Source of the DNA: UBA9339 sp964535195
GTDB lineage: Bacteria; Pseudomonadota; Gammaproteobacteria; UBA9339
DNA length: 64,000 nucleotides
Assembly (NCBI GenBank): GCA_964535195.1
Contig: CAZHSI010000004.1
Location: forward strand, 29,113-93,112
Reading direction: 5' to 3'
The notes beneath the pieces were generated by a model. The model did no database searches and was not told where the DNA came from. It worked only from the letters and a program-made list of their open reading frames with translations. This document shows positions 18,733 through 27,668 of this stretch, one piece after another. The first letter of the stretch is position 1, and every line of letters begins with the position of its first letter. A program made the position numbers and the translations under genes.

Positions 18733-19347
18733 ATGCCAATGTCAGATAAAGAAGAAGTACAGCTGGTTAAAGTCTGGTGGAAAGAGTATGGCTATTATCT
18801 TTTGTTTACTGTGCTATTTGTTGTGGTGGCTAACTTTGGTTGGCATCGTTATCAACATTATCAAATCGGACGCTCGGAACAGGCTTCTTTAATGTATATG
18901 CAGATCTTGGATCTTGTGACACAAAAGAAAAGTGACGAGGTTAAATTGTTTGGGGAAAAGCTTGTTAAAGATTATCCTAAGTCTACTTATGCCAGTCTTG
19001 CTGCTTTTGTTTTGGCAAAGTTGGCCGTAGAAGCTAATGATTTAAAGTTAGCTGACGAAAGATTGCGCTTTATTGTAAAGAAAGCTCCAAGTAAAAAATT
19101 GCGGCAAATTGCTCGTGTTCGTAATGCCCGCGTTTTAATTGCCATGAAAAAACCTCAAGAAGCTGTCGATCTTTTAGCAGCGATAGACGACACAGGTTAT
19201 TTGGCTGATATTAACGAAACTTTAGGTGATGCTTTATTAGCCCTGGGTAAGACTAGCGAAGCTGAGGAAGCTTATCGTAAAGCAAAAACTTCCGATGAGA
19301 GTAAAAAGACGCACGCGCCTCTTTTGAAAATGAAGGTACAACTATGA
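18733..19347 (+). CDS. yfgM: ancillary SecYEG translocon subunit YfgM
   Basis: 204 residues with a short cytoplasmic start, one transmembrane helix (YYLLFTVLFVVVANFG, about 17-33) and a periplasmic TPR region. YfgM associates with the SecYEG/PpiD translocon. Its place directly after hisS matches E. coli, although bamB and der, which follow there, are missing. The next gene overlaps it by ATGA. Confidence 0.88.
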   Translation: MPMSDKEEVQLVKVWWKEYGYYLLFTVLFVVVANFGWHRYQHYQIGRSEQASLMYMQILDLVTQKKSDEVKLFGEKLVKDYPKSTYASLAAFVLAKLAVEANDLKLADERLRFIVKKAPSKKLRQIARVRNARVLIAMKKPQEAVDLLAAIDDTGYLADINETLGDALLALGKTSEAEEAYRKAKTSDESKKTHAPLLKMKVQL

Positions 19348-19934
19348 GTCTAGTCGAATACACTAAGACTATTTTTACTGACAGTGCCAATTTAAAGATT
19401 TTAGCGGCAACGACCTTGATTCCTAGTATTGTTGAAGCAAGTCAAATGTTGGTTAAGTGTATTCGTAGTGGGGGTAAAGTCTTAAGTTGTGGTAACGGTG
19501 GTTCTGCTTGTGATGCGATGCATTTTAGTGGTGAACTCGTAAACCGTTTTATGATTGAGCGCAGTCCTTTGCCGGCAATTGCTTTAAATACCGATGTCGG
19601 GGTTTTGACAGCTATCTCTAATGATTATAGTTATGAAGACATTTTTGCAAAACAAATACAGGCATTAGGAAAGAAAGGTGATGTGTTATTTTGTATCTCT
19701 ACCAGTGGTAATTCGCTGAATATTGTGCGCGCTATTAGTAAAGCACATGAAGGTGGATTGCACGTTGTTGCTTTAACTGGCAAAGATGGTGGTGATACGG
19801 CCGACGCTTTAGAGGCAGGAGATATTGAAATACGTGTACCAAGTAAAGTTACCCCGCGTATTCAAGAAATACATATTTTGGTTATTCATTGTTTATGTGA
19901 CCTGATCGACAAGGTTTTATTTGCAATAAGGTGA
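19344..19934 (+). CDS. gmhA: SIS-domain phosphoheptose isomerase (GmhA/DiaA family)
   Basis: 196 residues. The SIS domain has CGNGGSACDAMHFSGEL and STSGNS. The zinc ligands of GmhA are kept: His and Glu in MHFSGEL, and the Gln and His in RIQEIHILVIH. GmhA converts sedoheptulose-7-phosphate to heptose-7-phosphate for LPS core. The neighbour downstream is dolP, the position of the DnaA regulator DiaA in E. coli, and parts of the sequence (NRF, LPAIALNTD, CLCDLID) resemble DiaA. E. coli DiaA lacks the Glu ligand, so I favour an active isomerase; a dual role cannot be excluded. Confidence 0.85.
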   Translation: MSLVEYTKTIFTDSANLKILAATTLIPSIVEASQMLVKCIRSGGKVLSCGNGGSACDAMHFSGELVNRFMIERSPLPAIALNTDVGVLTAISNDYSYEDIFAKQIQALGKKGDVLFCISTSGNSLNIVRAISKAHEGGLHVVALTGKDGGDTADALEAGDIEIRVPSKVTPRIQEIHILVIHCLCDLIDKVLFAIR

Positions 19935-19943
19935 GGAAACAGT

Positions 19944-20510
19944 ATGAAAAAAATCTTAACGGTCCTTTTAATAGGACTAATATTGCAAGGGTGTGTTCCC
20001 GCGGTATTTGTTGCTGGTGCGGCTACTGGGGCAGTTATTTATGATCATCGTAGCACGAAAACCATACTTGACGATCGTAATCTTACTTTTACGATGCAAC
20101 ATCAACTTGATAATGACCCAGCATTCCATGGGAAAACACATTTATCAGTAGTATGTTTTAATCATATAGTACTATTACTGGGACAAACTGCTAATGCTGA
20201 ATTACGTAATAAGGCCGAGACGATTGTTAAAGCTAATGCCAAAGTTAAAATGGTTTATAATGAGATTACAGTTGAAAAGCCGATATCTGGTTTAGATCTT
20301 ACGAATGATACTTGGATAACTACCAAGGTGAAAACAGTGTTACTTGCTACCCCAGGTTTAAGTTCAGCTAATTTAAAAATAGTTACTGAAAATAAAGTAG
20401 TTTATTTAATGGGTTTGACTACTCGTACTCAAGCGAAACTTGCTGCTAATAAAACTCGTACGATAGGTGGTGTGCAAAAGGTTGTGAAGTTATTTGAGTA
20501 TTTGAATTAA
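19944..20510 (+). CDS. dolP: BON-domain outer-membrane lipoprotein DolP
   Basis: 188 residues. The lipobox LQGC puts the lipidated Cys at residue 17, and there are two BON domains (about 45-110 and 120-186), as in DolP/YraP, which supports outer-membrane integrity and cell-division amidase activity. It follows gmhA/diaA after 9 bases, the conserved gene pair. Confidence 0.92.
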   Translation: MKKILTVLLIGLILQGCVPAVFVAGAATGAVIYDHRSTKTILDDRNLTFTMQHQLDNDPAFHGKTHLSVVCFNHIVLLLGQTANAELRNKAETIVKANAKVKMVYNEITVEKPISGLDLTNDTWITTKVKTVLLATPGLSSANLKIVTENKVVYLMGLTTRTQAKLAANKTRTIGGVQKVVKLFEYLN

Positions 20511-20525
20511 AATCTAGGGTATATC

Positions 20526-21191
20526 ATGGAGTTAACTACAATACAGACAATAGCAATGTGGATTTTCCCCATGTTGTTTGCTTTAACAGTTCATGAGGTG
20601 GCTCATGGTTATGTGGCATATTTGCTTGGTGATAAGACTGCTCGTATTTTGGGTAGGTTAACCCTAAATCCCTCCAAGCATATCGATTTTGTGGGTACAA
20701 TTCTGATTCCAGGAGTTTTACTCTTGCTAAAAAGTGGGGTGGTGTTTGGTTGGGCGCGGCCAGTACCAATTGATGGTCGTAATTTACGACATCCGCGAAG
20801 AGATTTGGCTTTAATTTCTTTAGCTGGTCCGATGGCTAATTTTGTGATGGCGATTATTTGGGCAGCCCTTGCCAAGGGGGCAACGATTTTATTGGCATTT
20901 AATTTTCCAGGGGCTTTTGCGATACAAATGATCGGTATGGCTGGGATTAGCATTAATATAATGTTAATGGTTTTAAATTTATTGCCGATTCCTCAGTTTG
21001 ATGGTGGAAATATCTTAGCTAGCTTATTACCCAGTTATATTGCAGTGTATTACGATCGTCTGGTGCCTTTTGGTTTAGGTATTTTTTTCGCTTTGCTAGT
21101 ATTAAGAGTTATAGATTTTGTTATGCAACCGATAACCAGTTTTTTATTTGCTCTGATTAGTGCAATATTTAATCTTCCCCTCCACTTATAA
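20526..21191 (+). CDS. site-2 protease family (M50) membrane metalloprotease
   Basis: 221 residues and multi-spanning. The zinc motif HEVAH lies at residues 23-27 inside the first hydrophobic stretch, and the second metal ligand is in NLLPIPQFDGGNIL near residue 159. There is no PDZ domain, so it is a YwhC/Rip3-type compact protease rather than RseP. Substrate unknown. The last 23 bases overlap the end of sspB on the opposite strand. Confidence 0.9.
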   Translation: MELTTIQTIAMWIFPMLFALTVHEVAHGYVAYLLGDKTARILGRLTLNPSKHIDFVGTILIPGVLLLLKSGVVFGWARPVPIDGRNLRHPRRDLALISLAGPMANFVMAIIWAALAKGATILLAFNFPGAFAIQMIGMAGISINIMLMVLNLLPIPQFDGGNILASLLPSYIAVYYDRLVPFGLGIFFALLVLRVIDFVMQPITSFLFALISAIFNLPLHL

Positions 21192-21579
21192 CCTTTAAGT
21201 GGGGTTTGTTTTTTCGCAGCAGGGAAGATGTGGTTGTGATAGAGTCACTGGGTAACTCTTCTTCCTCTTCTTCTTTCGGAAATTCCATGCCTTGATCATT
21301 TTCCGGCGAGTAAATTGAAGAAATGGCTATGATGGGAACATAGATGTCGTGAACAGTACCGTCAAAGCGAGCTTTACAAGTTAAAGCCTCATTATCGATT
21401 ATAAGGTGCTGCACTGAGTTTGGTGCGATATCAAGAACAAGATAATTGTCTTCCTCTATATATTCTTTGGGTACGCCTACTCGAGGAAAAGTTGTATCTA
21501 CCTCAACGTACGGGGTTAATTCATTGTCCAGAAGCCACTCGTAGATGGCGCGAACTAAGTATGGTTTCGCTGATGTCAT
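21169..21579 (-). CDS. sspB: ClpXP adaptor / stringent starvation protein B
   Basis: 136 residues. The N-terminal domain (KPYLVRAIYEWLLDNELTPYVEVD, then FDGTVHDIYVPIIAISSIYSPENDQGM) is SspB, which delivers ssrA-tagged proteins to ClpXP. A flexible acidic linker leads to the ClpX-binding tail ending NKPHLKVISGGED, where LKV is the key motif. It follows sspA after 7 bases. Confidence 0.96.
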   Translation of the reverse strand: MTSAKPYLVRAIYEWLLDNELTPYVEVDTTFPRVGVPKEYIEEDNYLVLDIAPNSVQHLIIDNEALTCKARFDGTVHDIYVPIIAISSIYSPENDQGMEFPKEEEEEELPSDSITTTSSLLRKNKPHLKVISGGED

Positions 21580-21586
21580 TGTTTGC

Positions 21587-22204
21587 TTACCCGCCTAGTT
21601 CACGTTCTAAATCGGACATGCTTTTTTGGAATGAGTCACGAGCAAAAACCCTTTTCATGTAGTCATGAATCGATTTGGCTTGGGCTGGTAGTTCGATTTC
21701 TAAGCGTTTTAGTCGCCAGAGCATTGGGGCTAGGCAACAATCGGCCAATGAAAAATCTTCACTTAAAAAGTAGGGTGCTTCAGCAAATATTGGAGCGACA
21801 GTAATTAGTTGACCCCGCAATTCTTTGCGTGCTTCATCAGCCTCTTCCTTTTTGCCTGCCTGGATGGTTGCTACTAAAGTTAGCCAATCGTGCTCCATGC
21901 GATATATCATTAGACGACATTTTGCACGTGCTACTGGATAAACTGGTAATAACGGAGGATGGGGAAAGCGTTCATCGAGATATTCGGTTATGATACTAGC
22001 TTCATAAAGTACTAAATCTCTATCTACTAAAGTTGGTAATGAGTTGTATGGGTTAATAGTTAGTAAGTCTTCTGATGGGTGATTATGATCTACATAGATT
22101 ATATTAACCATTATTCCTTTTTCAGCTAAAACTATCCTAACCCTGTGACTGTCAATATTTAAAGCATCAGAATATAAAGTCATGGTTGAGTGTTTGAATG
22201 CCAT
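21587..22204 (-). CDS. sspA: stringent starvation protein A
   Basis: 205 residues with a glutathione-S-transferase-like fold: an N-terminal thioredoxin-like domain (TLYSDALNIDSHRVRIVLAEKG, NPYNSLPTLVDRDLVLYEASIITEYLDERFPHPPL) and a C-terminal helical domain. SspA binds RNA polymerase and affects stress and virulence gene expression. It lies in the rplM-rpsI-sspA-sspB order, here with a tRNA-Gln gene between rpsI and sspA. Confidence 0.95.
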   Translation of the reverse strand: MAFKHSTMTLYSDALNIDSHRVRIVLAEKGIMVNIIYVDHNHPSEDLLTINPYNSLPTLVDRDLVLYEASIITEYLDERFPHPPLLPVYPVARAKCRLMIYRMEHDWLTLVATIQAGKKEEADEARKELRGQLITVAPIFAEAPYFLSEDFSLADCCLAPMLWRLKRLEIELPAQAKSIHDYMKRVFARDSFQKSMSDLERELGG

Positions 22205-22245
22205 TGCTATTACTCCAATTTATTATTGTTTTCCCCTTCGTAATT

Positions 22246-22319
22246 TGGCTGGGGGACTAGGATTTGAACCTAGATTAACGGAGTCAGAGTCCGCGATCTT
22301 GCCGTTAGATGATCCCCCA
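22246..22319 (-). tRNA. tRNA-Gln (anticodon CTG)
   Basis: A 74-base cloverleaf on the minus strand with acceptor TGGGGGA/TCCCCCA, anticodon CTG, the TTTGAATCC T-arm and an encoded CCA. It decodes CAG. It sits between rpsI and sspA and so probably shares their transcript. Confidence 0.95.
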
Positions 22320-22332
22320 GTTGGAGGGGTCG

Positions 22333-22360
22333 TCCTGCACAAAATTAATTTTGTGTAGGA
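22333..22360. terminator. strong stem-loop between rpsI and tRNA-Gln
   Basis: TCCTG-CACAAAAT pairs with ATTTTGTG-TAGGA across a TA loop: 13 pairs, one of them G-T. No T-run follows on the minus strand, so it may be an mRNA 3'-end or processing stem separating the ribosomal-protein message from the tRNA rather than a classical terminator. Confidence 0.4.
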
Positions 22361-22446
22361 AATAAAACTTATGCCGAGTATAAGCACAATATAAATCCTT
22401 TTCTACCAGGTTACGAGATACTTTGTGGAAAGTAATGCGTAACAGA

Positions 22447-22875
22447 CTAACGTTTAGAGAATTGCGGGCCTCTACGTGCCTTATGGCGACCAACTTTTTT
22501 GCGTTCTACTCTGCGAGCATCACGAGTCAATAACCCGGCTGTTCTTAATGACTTATGTAGTTCTGTTCTTTCTTCAGCGCTGCTTTTGGTGGTTGTTTGT
22601 TGATCGTAATCTAAGAGTGCATGTGCAATCCCAAGGCGAATAGCGCCAGCTTGGCTGCTATTGCCGCCACCCCTGACCGTCACTGTAACATCAAATTTAT
22701 TTAAGGTGTCGGTGATTGCTAATGGTTGATGGATTACCATGCGTGATGTTTCACGAGCAAAATACTCTTCTAATGGTTTGCAGTTAACCACAATTTTGCC
22801 ATTACCAGAGCACATGAAGACTTTTGCAATTGAAGTTTTGCGTCGGCCAGTGCCGTAATATTGTTTTTTTGTCAT
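22447..22875 (-). CDS. rpsI: 30S ribosomal protein S9
   Basis: 142 residues (E. coli 130). The S9 hallmarks are GTGRRKTSIAKVF, VTVRGGGNSSQAGAIRLGIAHALL and the tail LLTRDARRVERKKVGRHKARRGPQFSKR, whose end reaches the P-site tRNA. A hydrophilic insertion (about residues 91-105, QQTTTKSSAEERTEL) accounts for the extra length. It follows rplM after 25 bases. Confidence 0.97.
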   Translation of the reverse strand: MTKKQYYGTGRRKTSIAKVFMCSGNGKIVVNCKPLEEYFARETSRMVIHQPLAITDTLNKFDVTVTVRGGGNSSQAGAIRLGIAHALLDYDQQTTTKSSAEERTELHKSLRTAGLLTRDARRVERKKVGRHKARRGPQFSKR

Positions 22876-22900
22876 TAGTGTTATGCCTTAAGTTGTTGGG

Positions 22901-23326
22901 TTAGACAGATAATGTTTTTGGTTCTTGTGCATGGTGCACATGATTAGTACCAGCATAGATTTTAAGCTTACTTAACATCTGTCTGCCAAGAGTACCTTTC
23001 GGCAACATGCCGCTAACTGCGTGTTTCAAAACCTGTTCCGGGGCTTGTTTTAGTTGTTTCTCAAGAGAAATTTCTTTAATGCCACCTTGATAACCAGTGT
23101 GGTGGTAATATTTTTTGTCTTTGAGCTTGTTGCCAGTAACACGAATTTTTTCGGCGTTAATAACTATCACCATCTCGCCAGTATCAATTGACGGGGTGTA
23201 TTCTGGTTTATTTTTTCCGCACAAATATTTTGCAACGGTTGTTGCCAAGCGGCCCAAGGTTTTATTTTCGGCATCGACCAAGTACCATTCTTTTTTGTGG
23301 TCTTTACTTTGATTGAAGGTTTTCAT
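22901..23326 (-). CDS. rplM: 50S ribosomal protein L13
   Basis: 141 residues, the usual length. L13 features are WYLVDAENKTLGRLATTVAKYLCGKNK, GDMVIVINA-like GEMVIVINAEKI, YYHHTGYQGG and GMLPKGTLGRQMLSKLKIY. First gene of the rplM-rpsI transcript. Upstream, at about 23366-23388, ATGATTC pairs with GAATCAT and could be an autoregulatory leader hairpin. Confidence 0.97.
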   Translation of the reverse strand: MKTFNQSKDHKKEWYLVDAENKTLGRLATTVAKYLCGKNKPEYTPSIDTGEMVIVINAEKIRVTGNKLKDKKYYHHTGYQGGIKEISLEKQLKQAPEQVLKHAVSGMLPKGTLGRQMLSKLKIYAGTNHVHHAQEPKTLSV

Positions 23327-23574
23327 AAATTTATACTAAAAAACATATATATAGTTAAAAGAGCGTATGATTCTACAACAGGAATCATATAAAAGCAATT
23401 ATAAGTAAAGATCGCCGAAACCCGCAAGAATATAGGGTTGGTTAGTATAGGATTTAAAAAAACCTGTCTTATTTATTAAAACATATTACAATTTGTTTGG
23501 CTTGCAGATTGTATAACTACGGCAGTGAATTTTAGTGTTTGGGGATAAAGCTTATTTCTCTTTCGGGGGGCTAA

Positions 23575-24936
23575 ATGTTAGATAGAATTTTTAAGCTAAA
23601 AAAGCATGGAACTACTGTTTCAACGGAAATATTGGCTGGTGTAACAGTTTTTATAACAATGGCTTATATCTTAGCGGTAGTACCAACGGTGTTATCTACT
23701 ACTGGCATGGATAAGGAAGCTATATTTTTAGCTACCTGTTTTAGTACCGGCTTGATTACCATTGTTATGGGGCTTGCGGTAAATTTTCCGATTGTTCTTG
23801 CTCCAGGGTTAGGGTTGGGTGCTTATTTTGCTGTTATTGCTGCTAAGACGGGTGGTATTGTTTCTTGGCAAACTGCTCTTGGTATTGCTTTTATAGCAGG
23901 GATAGCTTTTTTACTTTTGACCATAACCAGAGTACGCCAAATCTTGGTTGAAGCTATTCCGGACTCTTTAAAACGAGCTTTAGTAGTTGGTATAGGTTTT
24001 TTTATTACCATTATTGGGTTAAAAATGTCTCACCTCATAGTAGTTAATGCCCATCTTGGGCCATCGCTAGAGACAGTTTTGGCATCGCATGGCGTAGCGA
24101 GTTTATCATTTTTTGAATGGGATCTTAGTTTAGGGGTTTTTAGTAAACCTGATGCTTTATTAGCGTTAATTGGTTTAGTAATAACCTCCTCATTATTAGT
24201 GCTGCGAATTAAGGGCGCTATTTTAATTAGCATTGTTGTTAGTACTTTAGTTGGTATACCTTTAGGTATAACTAATGTTAGTGATATTCATTTTTCATTA
24301 CCATCTTTGTCTAGCTTAGATTTTGGGGCAATGGATATTCGTGGAGCGTTAGATGTTAACTTTATTCCAATAATTTTTACTTTTACTTTTGTTGGTTTAA
24401 TGGATACTTTTAGTACTTTAGTTTCTGTTGCTGATAGGGCAAAAATTTTAGATACTGCAAAGGGCACACGTTTTATTAGCCGGGCAATGTTTGTTGACGC
24501 AGCTGGTGCTTGTTTCGCGGCTTTTTTGGGATTGCCATCAGTTACAGTTTATCTAGAGTCAATTATAGGAACAAGTGCTGGCGGCAGAACCGGTTTAGTG
24601 GCAATTGTGACTGGTTTGCTTTTTATCTCGGCTTTAGTTTTAAGTTCGTTATTTACTATAATTCCAGCTGCGGCTACCGCTCCGGTATTGATTTTAATCG
24701 GCGTTTTTATGATGTCGACTGTTAAGACAATAGATTTTGAAGATCTTAGTGAAGCATTACCGGCATTTTTAACGATGGTAATTATGCCGTTTACTTATAG
24801 TATTGCCAATGGGATTTCTGCGGGCGTGGTTTTTTATGTTTTACTAAAAATAGTTATGGGTAAGTGGCGTAAGATTCACTGGATGATGTATGTTTTAGCA
24901 GCATTAATAATAGCAAAATTTGTTTTCTTTAATTAA
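23575..24936 (+). CDS. NCS2/AzgA-type purine permease
   Basis: 453 residues with about 12 transmembrane helices. The N-terminal TEILAGVTVFITMAYILAVVP, GLGLGAYFA and the MDTFSTLVSVADRA stretch place it with AzgA/AdeQ/GhxP proton symporters for adenine, guanine or hypoxanthine; the exact purine cannot be read from the sequence. No purine riboswitch is visible in the 250-base leader. A purine importer would suit a host-associated lifestyle. Confidence 0.88.
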   Translation: MLDRIFKLKKHGTTVSTEILAGVTVFITMAYILAVVPTVLSTTGMDKEAIFLATCFSTGLITIVMGLAVNFPIVLAPGLGLGAYFAVIAAKTGGIVSWQTALGIAFIAGIAFLLLTITRVRQILVEAIPDSLKRALVVGIGFFITIIGLKMSHLIVVNAHLGPSLETVLASHGVASLSFFEWDLSLGVFSKPDALLALIGLVITSSLLVLRIKGAILISIVVSTLVGIPLGITNVSDIHFSLPSLSSLDFGAMDIRGALDVNFIPIIFTFTFVGLMDTFSTLVSVADRAKILDTAKGTRFISRAMFVDAAGACFAAFLGLPSVTVYLESIIGTSAGGRTGLVAIVTGLLFISALVLSSLFTIIPAAATAPVLILIGVFMMSTVKTIDFEDLSEALPAFLTMVIMPFTYSIANGISAGVVFYVLLKIVMGKWRKIHWMMYVLAALIIAKFVFFN

Positions 24937-24937
24937 C

Positions 24938-26941
24938 ATGCAAAATAATTTTATTTTATCTGCCGATTTTACGGCAACCGATGCTCAGCTTGATGCAGTA
25001 GCAAGGTTAACAGCTGGTTTAAAAAATCGTAATCATAAACAAGTTCTTCTTGGCGTTACTGGGTGTGGAAAAACTTTTGTGCTTGCTAACGTTATTGCTA
25101 AAGCCAAGGTCCCCACCTTAATCATCGCACACAATAAAACATTAGCAGCGCAACTTTATGGGGAGATGCGTGCATTTTTTCCCAATAATGCAGTAGAGTA
25201 CTTTGTTTCCTACTATGACTATTACCAGCCCGAAGCCTATTTACCCACTACTGATACTTATATTGAAAAAGACGCAGCCATTAATGATCATATTGAACAA
25301 ATGCGCTTAGCTGCTACCAAATCTTTATTTGAGCGTCAAGACACCATTATCGTGGCTTCAGTATCAGCCATTTATGGTTTAGGTGACCCAGAAACCTATC
25401 ATAAAATGGCTTTATGTTTGGTTCGTGGCGACAAAATCGACCAATCACAACTTTTGCGGCGTTTGGCAGAGTTGCAATATACGCGAAACGATTTGGAATT
25501 ACATCGTGGAACTTATCGAGCGCGCGGCGAAGTTGTCGATATTTTTCCGGCAGAAGCAGGGGACTTTGCTGTTCGGTTAGAGTTTTTTGATGATGTTATT
25601 GAGAGTATCTCTTATTTTGACCCATTAACCGGTAAAACCATCCGTAAGGTGTTAACCATCAGGATCTTTCCGAAAACCCATTATGTTACACAAAGACAAG
25701 TAATTTTAGCGGCATTGGATAAGATCAAAAGTGAATTAAAAGAACGTTTAGAGGTTCTTTATAAAGAAAATAAGTTACTAGAGGCGCAGCGTCTTAAGCA
25801 GCGAACCGAATATGATCTAGAGATGCTGTTAGAGTTGGGTTATTGTACTGGAATTGAAAATTATTCTCGATATCTGTCGGGGAGAAATGCCGGCGAGCCG
25901 CCACCCACGTTAATAGATTATTTGCCTTCGCCCTCGTTATTAGTTATTGATGAATCCCACGTTACCTTGCCGCAGTTACATGGGATGTATAAGGGAGATC
26001 GTTCGCGTAAGACCACGTTAGTTGATTATGGTTTTCGATTACCATCGGCTTTAGATAATCGACCTTTGCAATTTGTTGAATTTGAAAAGATTGCACCAAG
26101 TACCATTTATGTTTCGGCAACGCCTGGTGTTTATGAAATGGCACAGGCTGATCGAGTAGTAGAATTGTTGGTTCGGCCAACGGGATTGGTTGACCCAGAA
26201 GTGGAGGTGAGACCAGCTAAAAATCAAGTTGATGATCTATTTTCCGAAATTGGAAAGCGAGTTAACGCCAAAGAGCGGGTGTTAGTTACCACTTTAACTA
26301 AGCGGATGGCTGAAGATTTAACCGAGTATTTAGCCGAACAGCAGATTAAGGTTAGATATTTACATTCAGAAGTAGAGACGGTTGAACGGGTTGAAATTTT
26401 ACGGGATCTACGCCTTGGGGTTTTTGATGTTTTAGTTGGGATTAATTTATTACGGGAGGGCTTAGATTTACCCGAGGTATCTTTAGTAGCAATTTTAGAT
26501 GCTGATAAAGAGGGTTTTTTACGTTCGACACAATCTCTAATTCAAACGAGTGGGAGGGCCGCACGGAATATCCATGGTAAAGTTATTATGTATGCTGAGA
26601 GTATGACACGGTCAATGCGGCTTGCTTTAGATGAAATGGCTCGTAGGCGGAGCATTCAGCGAGCATATAATATTAAGCATAATATAACTCCCAAAAGTAT
26701 TGTTAAAGCTATTCGTGACATTATGCCAGAAACTAATTTGGTAGTAGCGGAAACTCCTAAGGAGCATCAGATTACTGAAGAAGTAGCTAAGTACCTAGCG
26801 GACAAGCCAGAACAAATCGCAAAGAAACTCAAAACTCTTGAAAAAGAGATGTATCGTTATGCACGAGATTTAGAGTTTGAAAAGGCTGCAAAAGTTCGTG
26901 ATCAAATACATCATATCCATAAAATATTAGTCAATTATTAA
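24938..26941 (+). CDS. uvrB: UvrABC system protein B
   Basis: About 667 residues. A DNA-loading helicase-like subunit of nucleotide excision repair. Walker A GVTGCGKTF (usually GVTGSGKTF), the beta-hairpin YYDYYQPEAYLPTTDTYIEKDA, DESHVTLPQ, GINLLREGLDLPEVSLV and QTSGRAARN are present, and the C-terminal UVR motif (MYRYARDLEFEKAAKVRDQI) contacts UvrC. The frame opens at a TTG at 24920 within the permease gene; the ATG at 24938, just after the permease stop, is more natural. Confidence 0.97.
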   Translation: MQNNFILSADFTATDAQLDAVARLTAGLKNRNHKQVLLGVTGCGKTFVLANVIAKAKVPTLIIAHNKTLAAQLYGEMRAFFPNNAVEYFVSYYDYYQPEAYLPTTDTYIEKDAAINDHIEQMRLAATKSLFERQDTIIVASVSAIYGLGDPETYHKMALCLVRGDKIDQSQLLRRLAELQYTRNDLELHRGTYRARGEVVDIFPAEAGDFAVRLEFFDDVIESISYFDPLTGKTIRKVLTIRIFPKTHYVTQRQVILAALDKIKSELKERLEVLYKENKLLEAQRLKQRTEYDLEMLLELGYCTGIENYSRYLSGRNAGEPPPTLIDYLPSPSLLVIDESHVTLPQLHGMYKGDRSRKTTLVDYGFRLPSALDNRPLQFVEFEKIAPSTIYVSATPGVYEMAQADRVVELLVRPTGLVDPEVEVRPAKNQVDDLFSEIGKRVNAKERVLVTTLTKRMAEDLTEYLAEQQIKVRYLHSEVETVERVEILRDLRLGVFDVLVGINLLREGLDLPEVSLVAILDADKEGFLRSTQSLIQTSGRAARNIHGKVIMYAESMTRSMRLALDEMARRRSIQRAYNIKHNITPKSIVKAIRDIMPETNLVVAETPKEHQITEEVAKYLADKPEQIAKKLKTLEKEMYRYARDLEFEKAAKVRDQIHHIHKILVNY

Positions 26942-27003
26942 TATTTAAATTTATAATTGATGCGAAAAGCCGTCAAGTAATTTGACAATTACGAACCAGT
27001 TTG

Positions 27004-27037
27004 TTAGATTCATCTAAAATTTTAAGTTTAGCCTAAA
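27004..27037. promoter_or_regulatory. two palindromes: candidate operators of the DtxR/MntR-like gene
   Basis: TTAGA-TTCA-TCTAA (27004-27017) and TTTAG-C-CTAAA (27027-27037) are perfect palindromes starting 50 bases before the regulator's ATG. The second contains TTAGCCTAA, which equals the core of the known DtxR box. This suggests autoregulation by the downstream metalloregulator (inference). Confidence 0.45.
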
Positions 27038-27053
27038 AAGAGAACAGATATTG

Positions 27054-27500
27054 ATGATTGATCGAGCTAATAATTTAAGCGCCACTATGGAAGATTATCT
27101 TGAGGCTATTCTTGAGTTACAAAAAGCTTATGGTGTTGCTAGAGTGGGGAAGATTGCAGATAAACTTAAGGTAAAAAGCTCTAGTGTTAATTCGGCATTG
27201 AAGCAATTAAATAATCAGAAATTGGTTATTCATGAAAAATATGGCTATACCAGGCTAACGGAGAATGGCGAGAAAATTGCTGTGGATGTTAAGAACAAAC
27301 ACGAAATTTTATTTAGGTTTTTAACTGAGTTTTTAATGCTAGATTCTGAGGAAGCTGAGCGAGAGGCTTGTTGTATTGAACATACTATAAGTAAAAAAAC
27401 TTATTTAAGGTTAACACAATTTTTTCAATTCCTTGAGAGCAACTTTACTACTGAAAAAGCAAATATGTTGCATTTATTTACTAAATATTTAAAAAAATAG
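27054..27500 (+). CDS. DtxR/MntR-family metal-dependent repressor
   Basis: 148 residues, a winged-helix N-terminus plus dimerisation domain and no SH3 domain, as in MntR. Metal-site residues can be matched: Asp14 and Glu17 in TMEDYLEAI (MntR D8/E11), His83 in KHEILFRF (H77), and Glu109/His110 in CIEH (E102/H103). The place of MntR Glu99 is Cys106, as in the iron sensor DtxR (C102-x2-E105-H106). It therefore has a mixed MntR/DtxR site, and whether it senses Mn or Fe is open. No metal transporter lies nearby. An in-frame TTG directly precedes the ATG. Confidence 0.85.
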   Translation: MIDRANNLSATMEDYLEAILELQKAYGVARVGKIADKLKVKSSSVNSALKQLNNQKLVIHEKYGYTRLTENGEKIAVDVKNKHEILFRFLTEFLMLDSEEAEREACCIEHTISKKTYLRLTQFFQFLESNFTTEKANMLHLFTKYLKK

Positions 27501-27541
27501 TATGTTGTTACGCTGTTATTAAATAAGATTTTTTCGCTGCC

Positions 27542-27568
27542 AAAGTTAAATTAACCTCACTTAACTTT
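27542..27568. promoter_or_regulatory. inverted repeat upstream of argD
   Basis: AAAGTTAA (27542-27549) and TTAACTTT (27561-27568) form an 8-base inverted repeat with an 11-base spacer, about 100 bases before argD. It could be an operator, or a weak stem at the end of the regulator gene; no T-run follows. Confidence 0.3.
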
Positions 27569-27668
27569 AGTCATTCTAATGAACAGTTTATTGATAGGTA
27601 TTTCAGGAAGATTAATCGTATCATATTATATGCTAATGCAATGAATTTAGATTATAGGAAAAATTACC

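Noticed and set aside
23327..23574. Purine riboswitch before the NCS2 permease
   Set aside because: I looked for the conserved three-way-junction core and did not find it.
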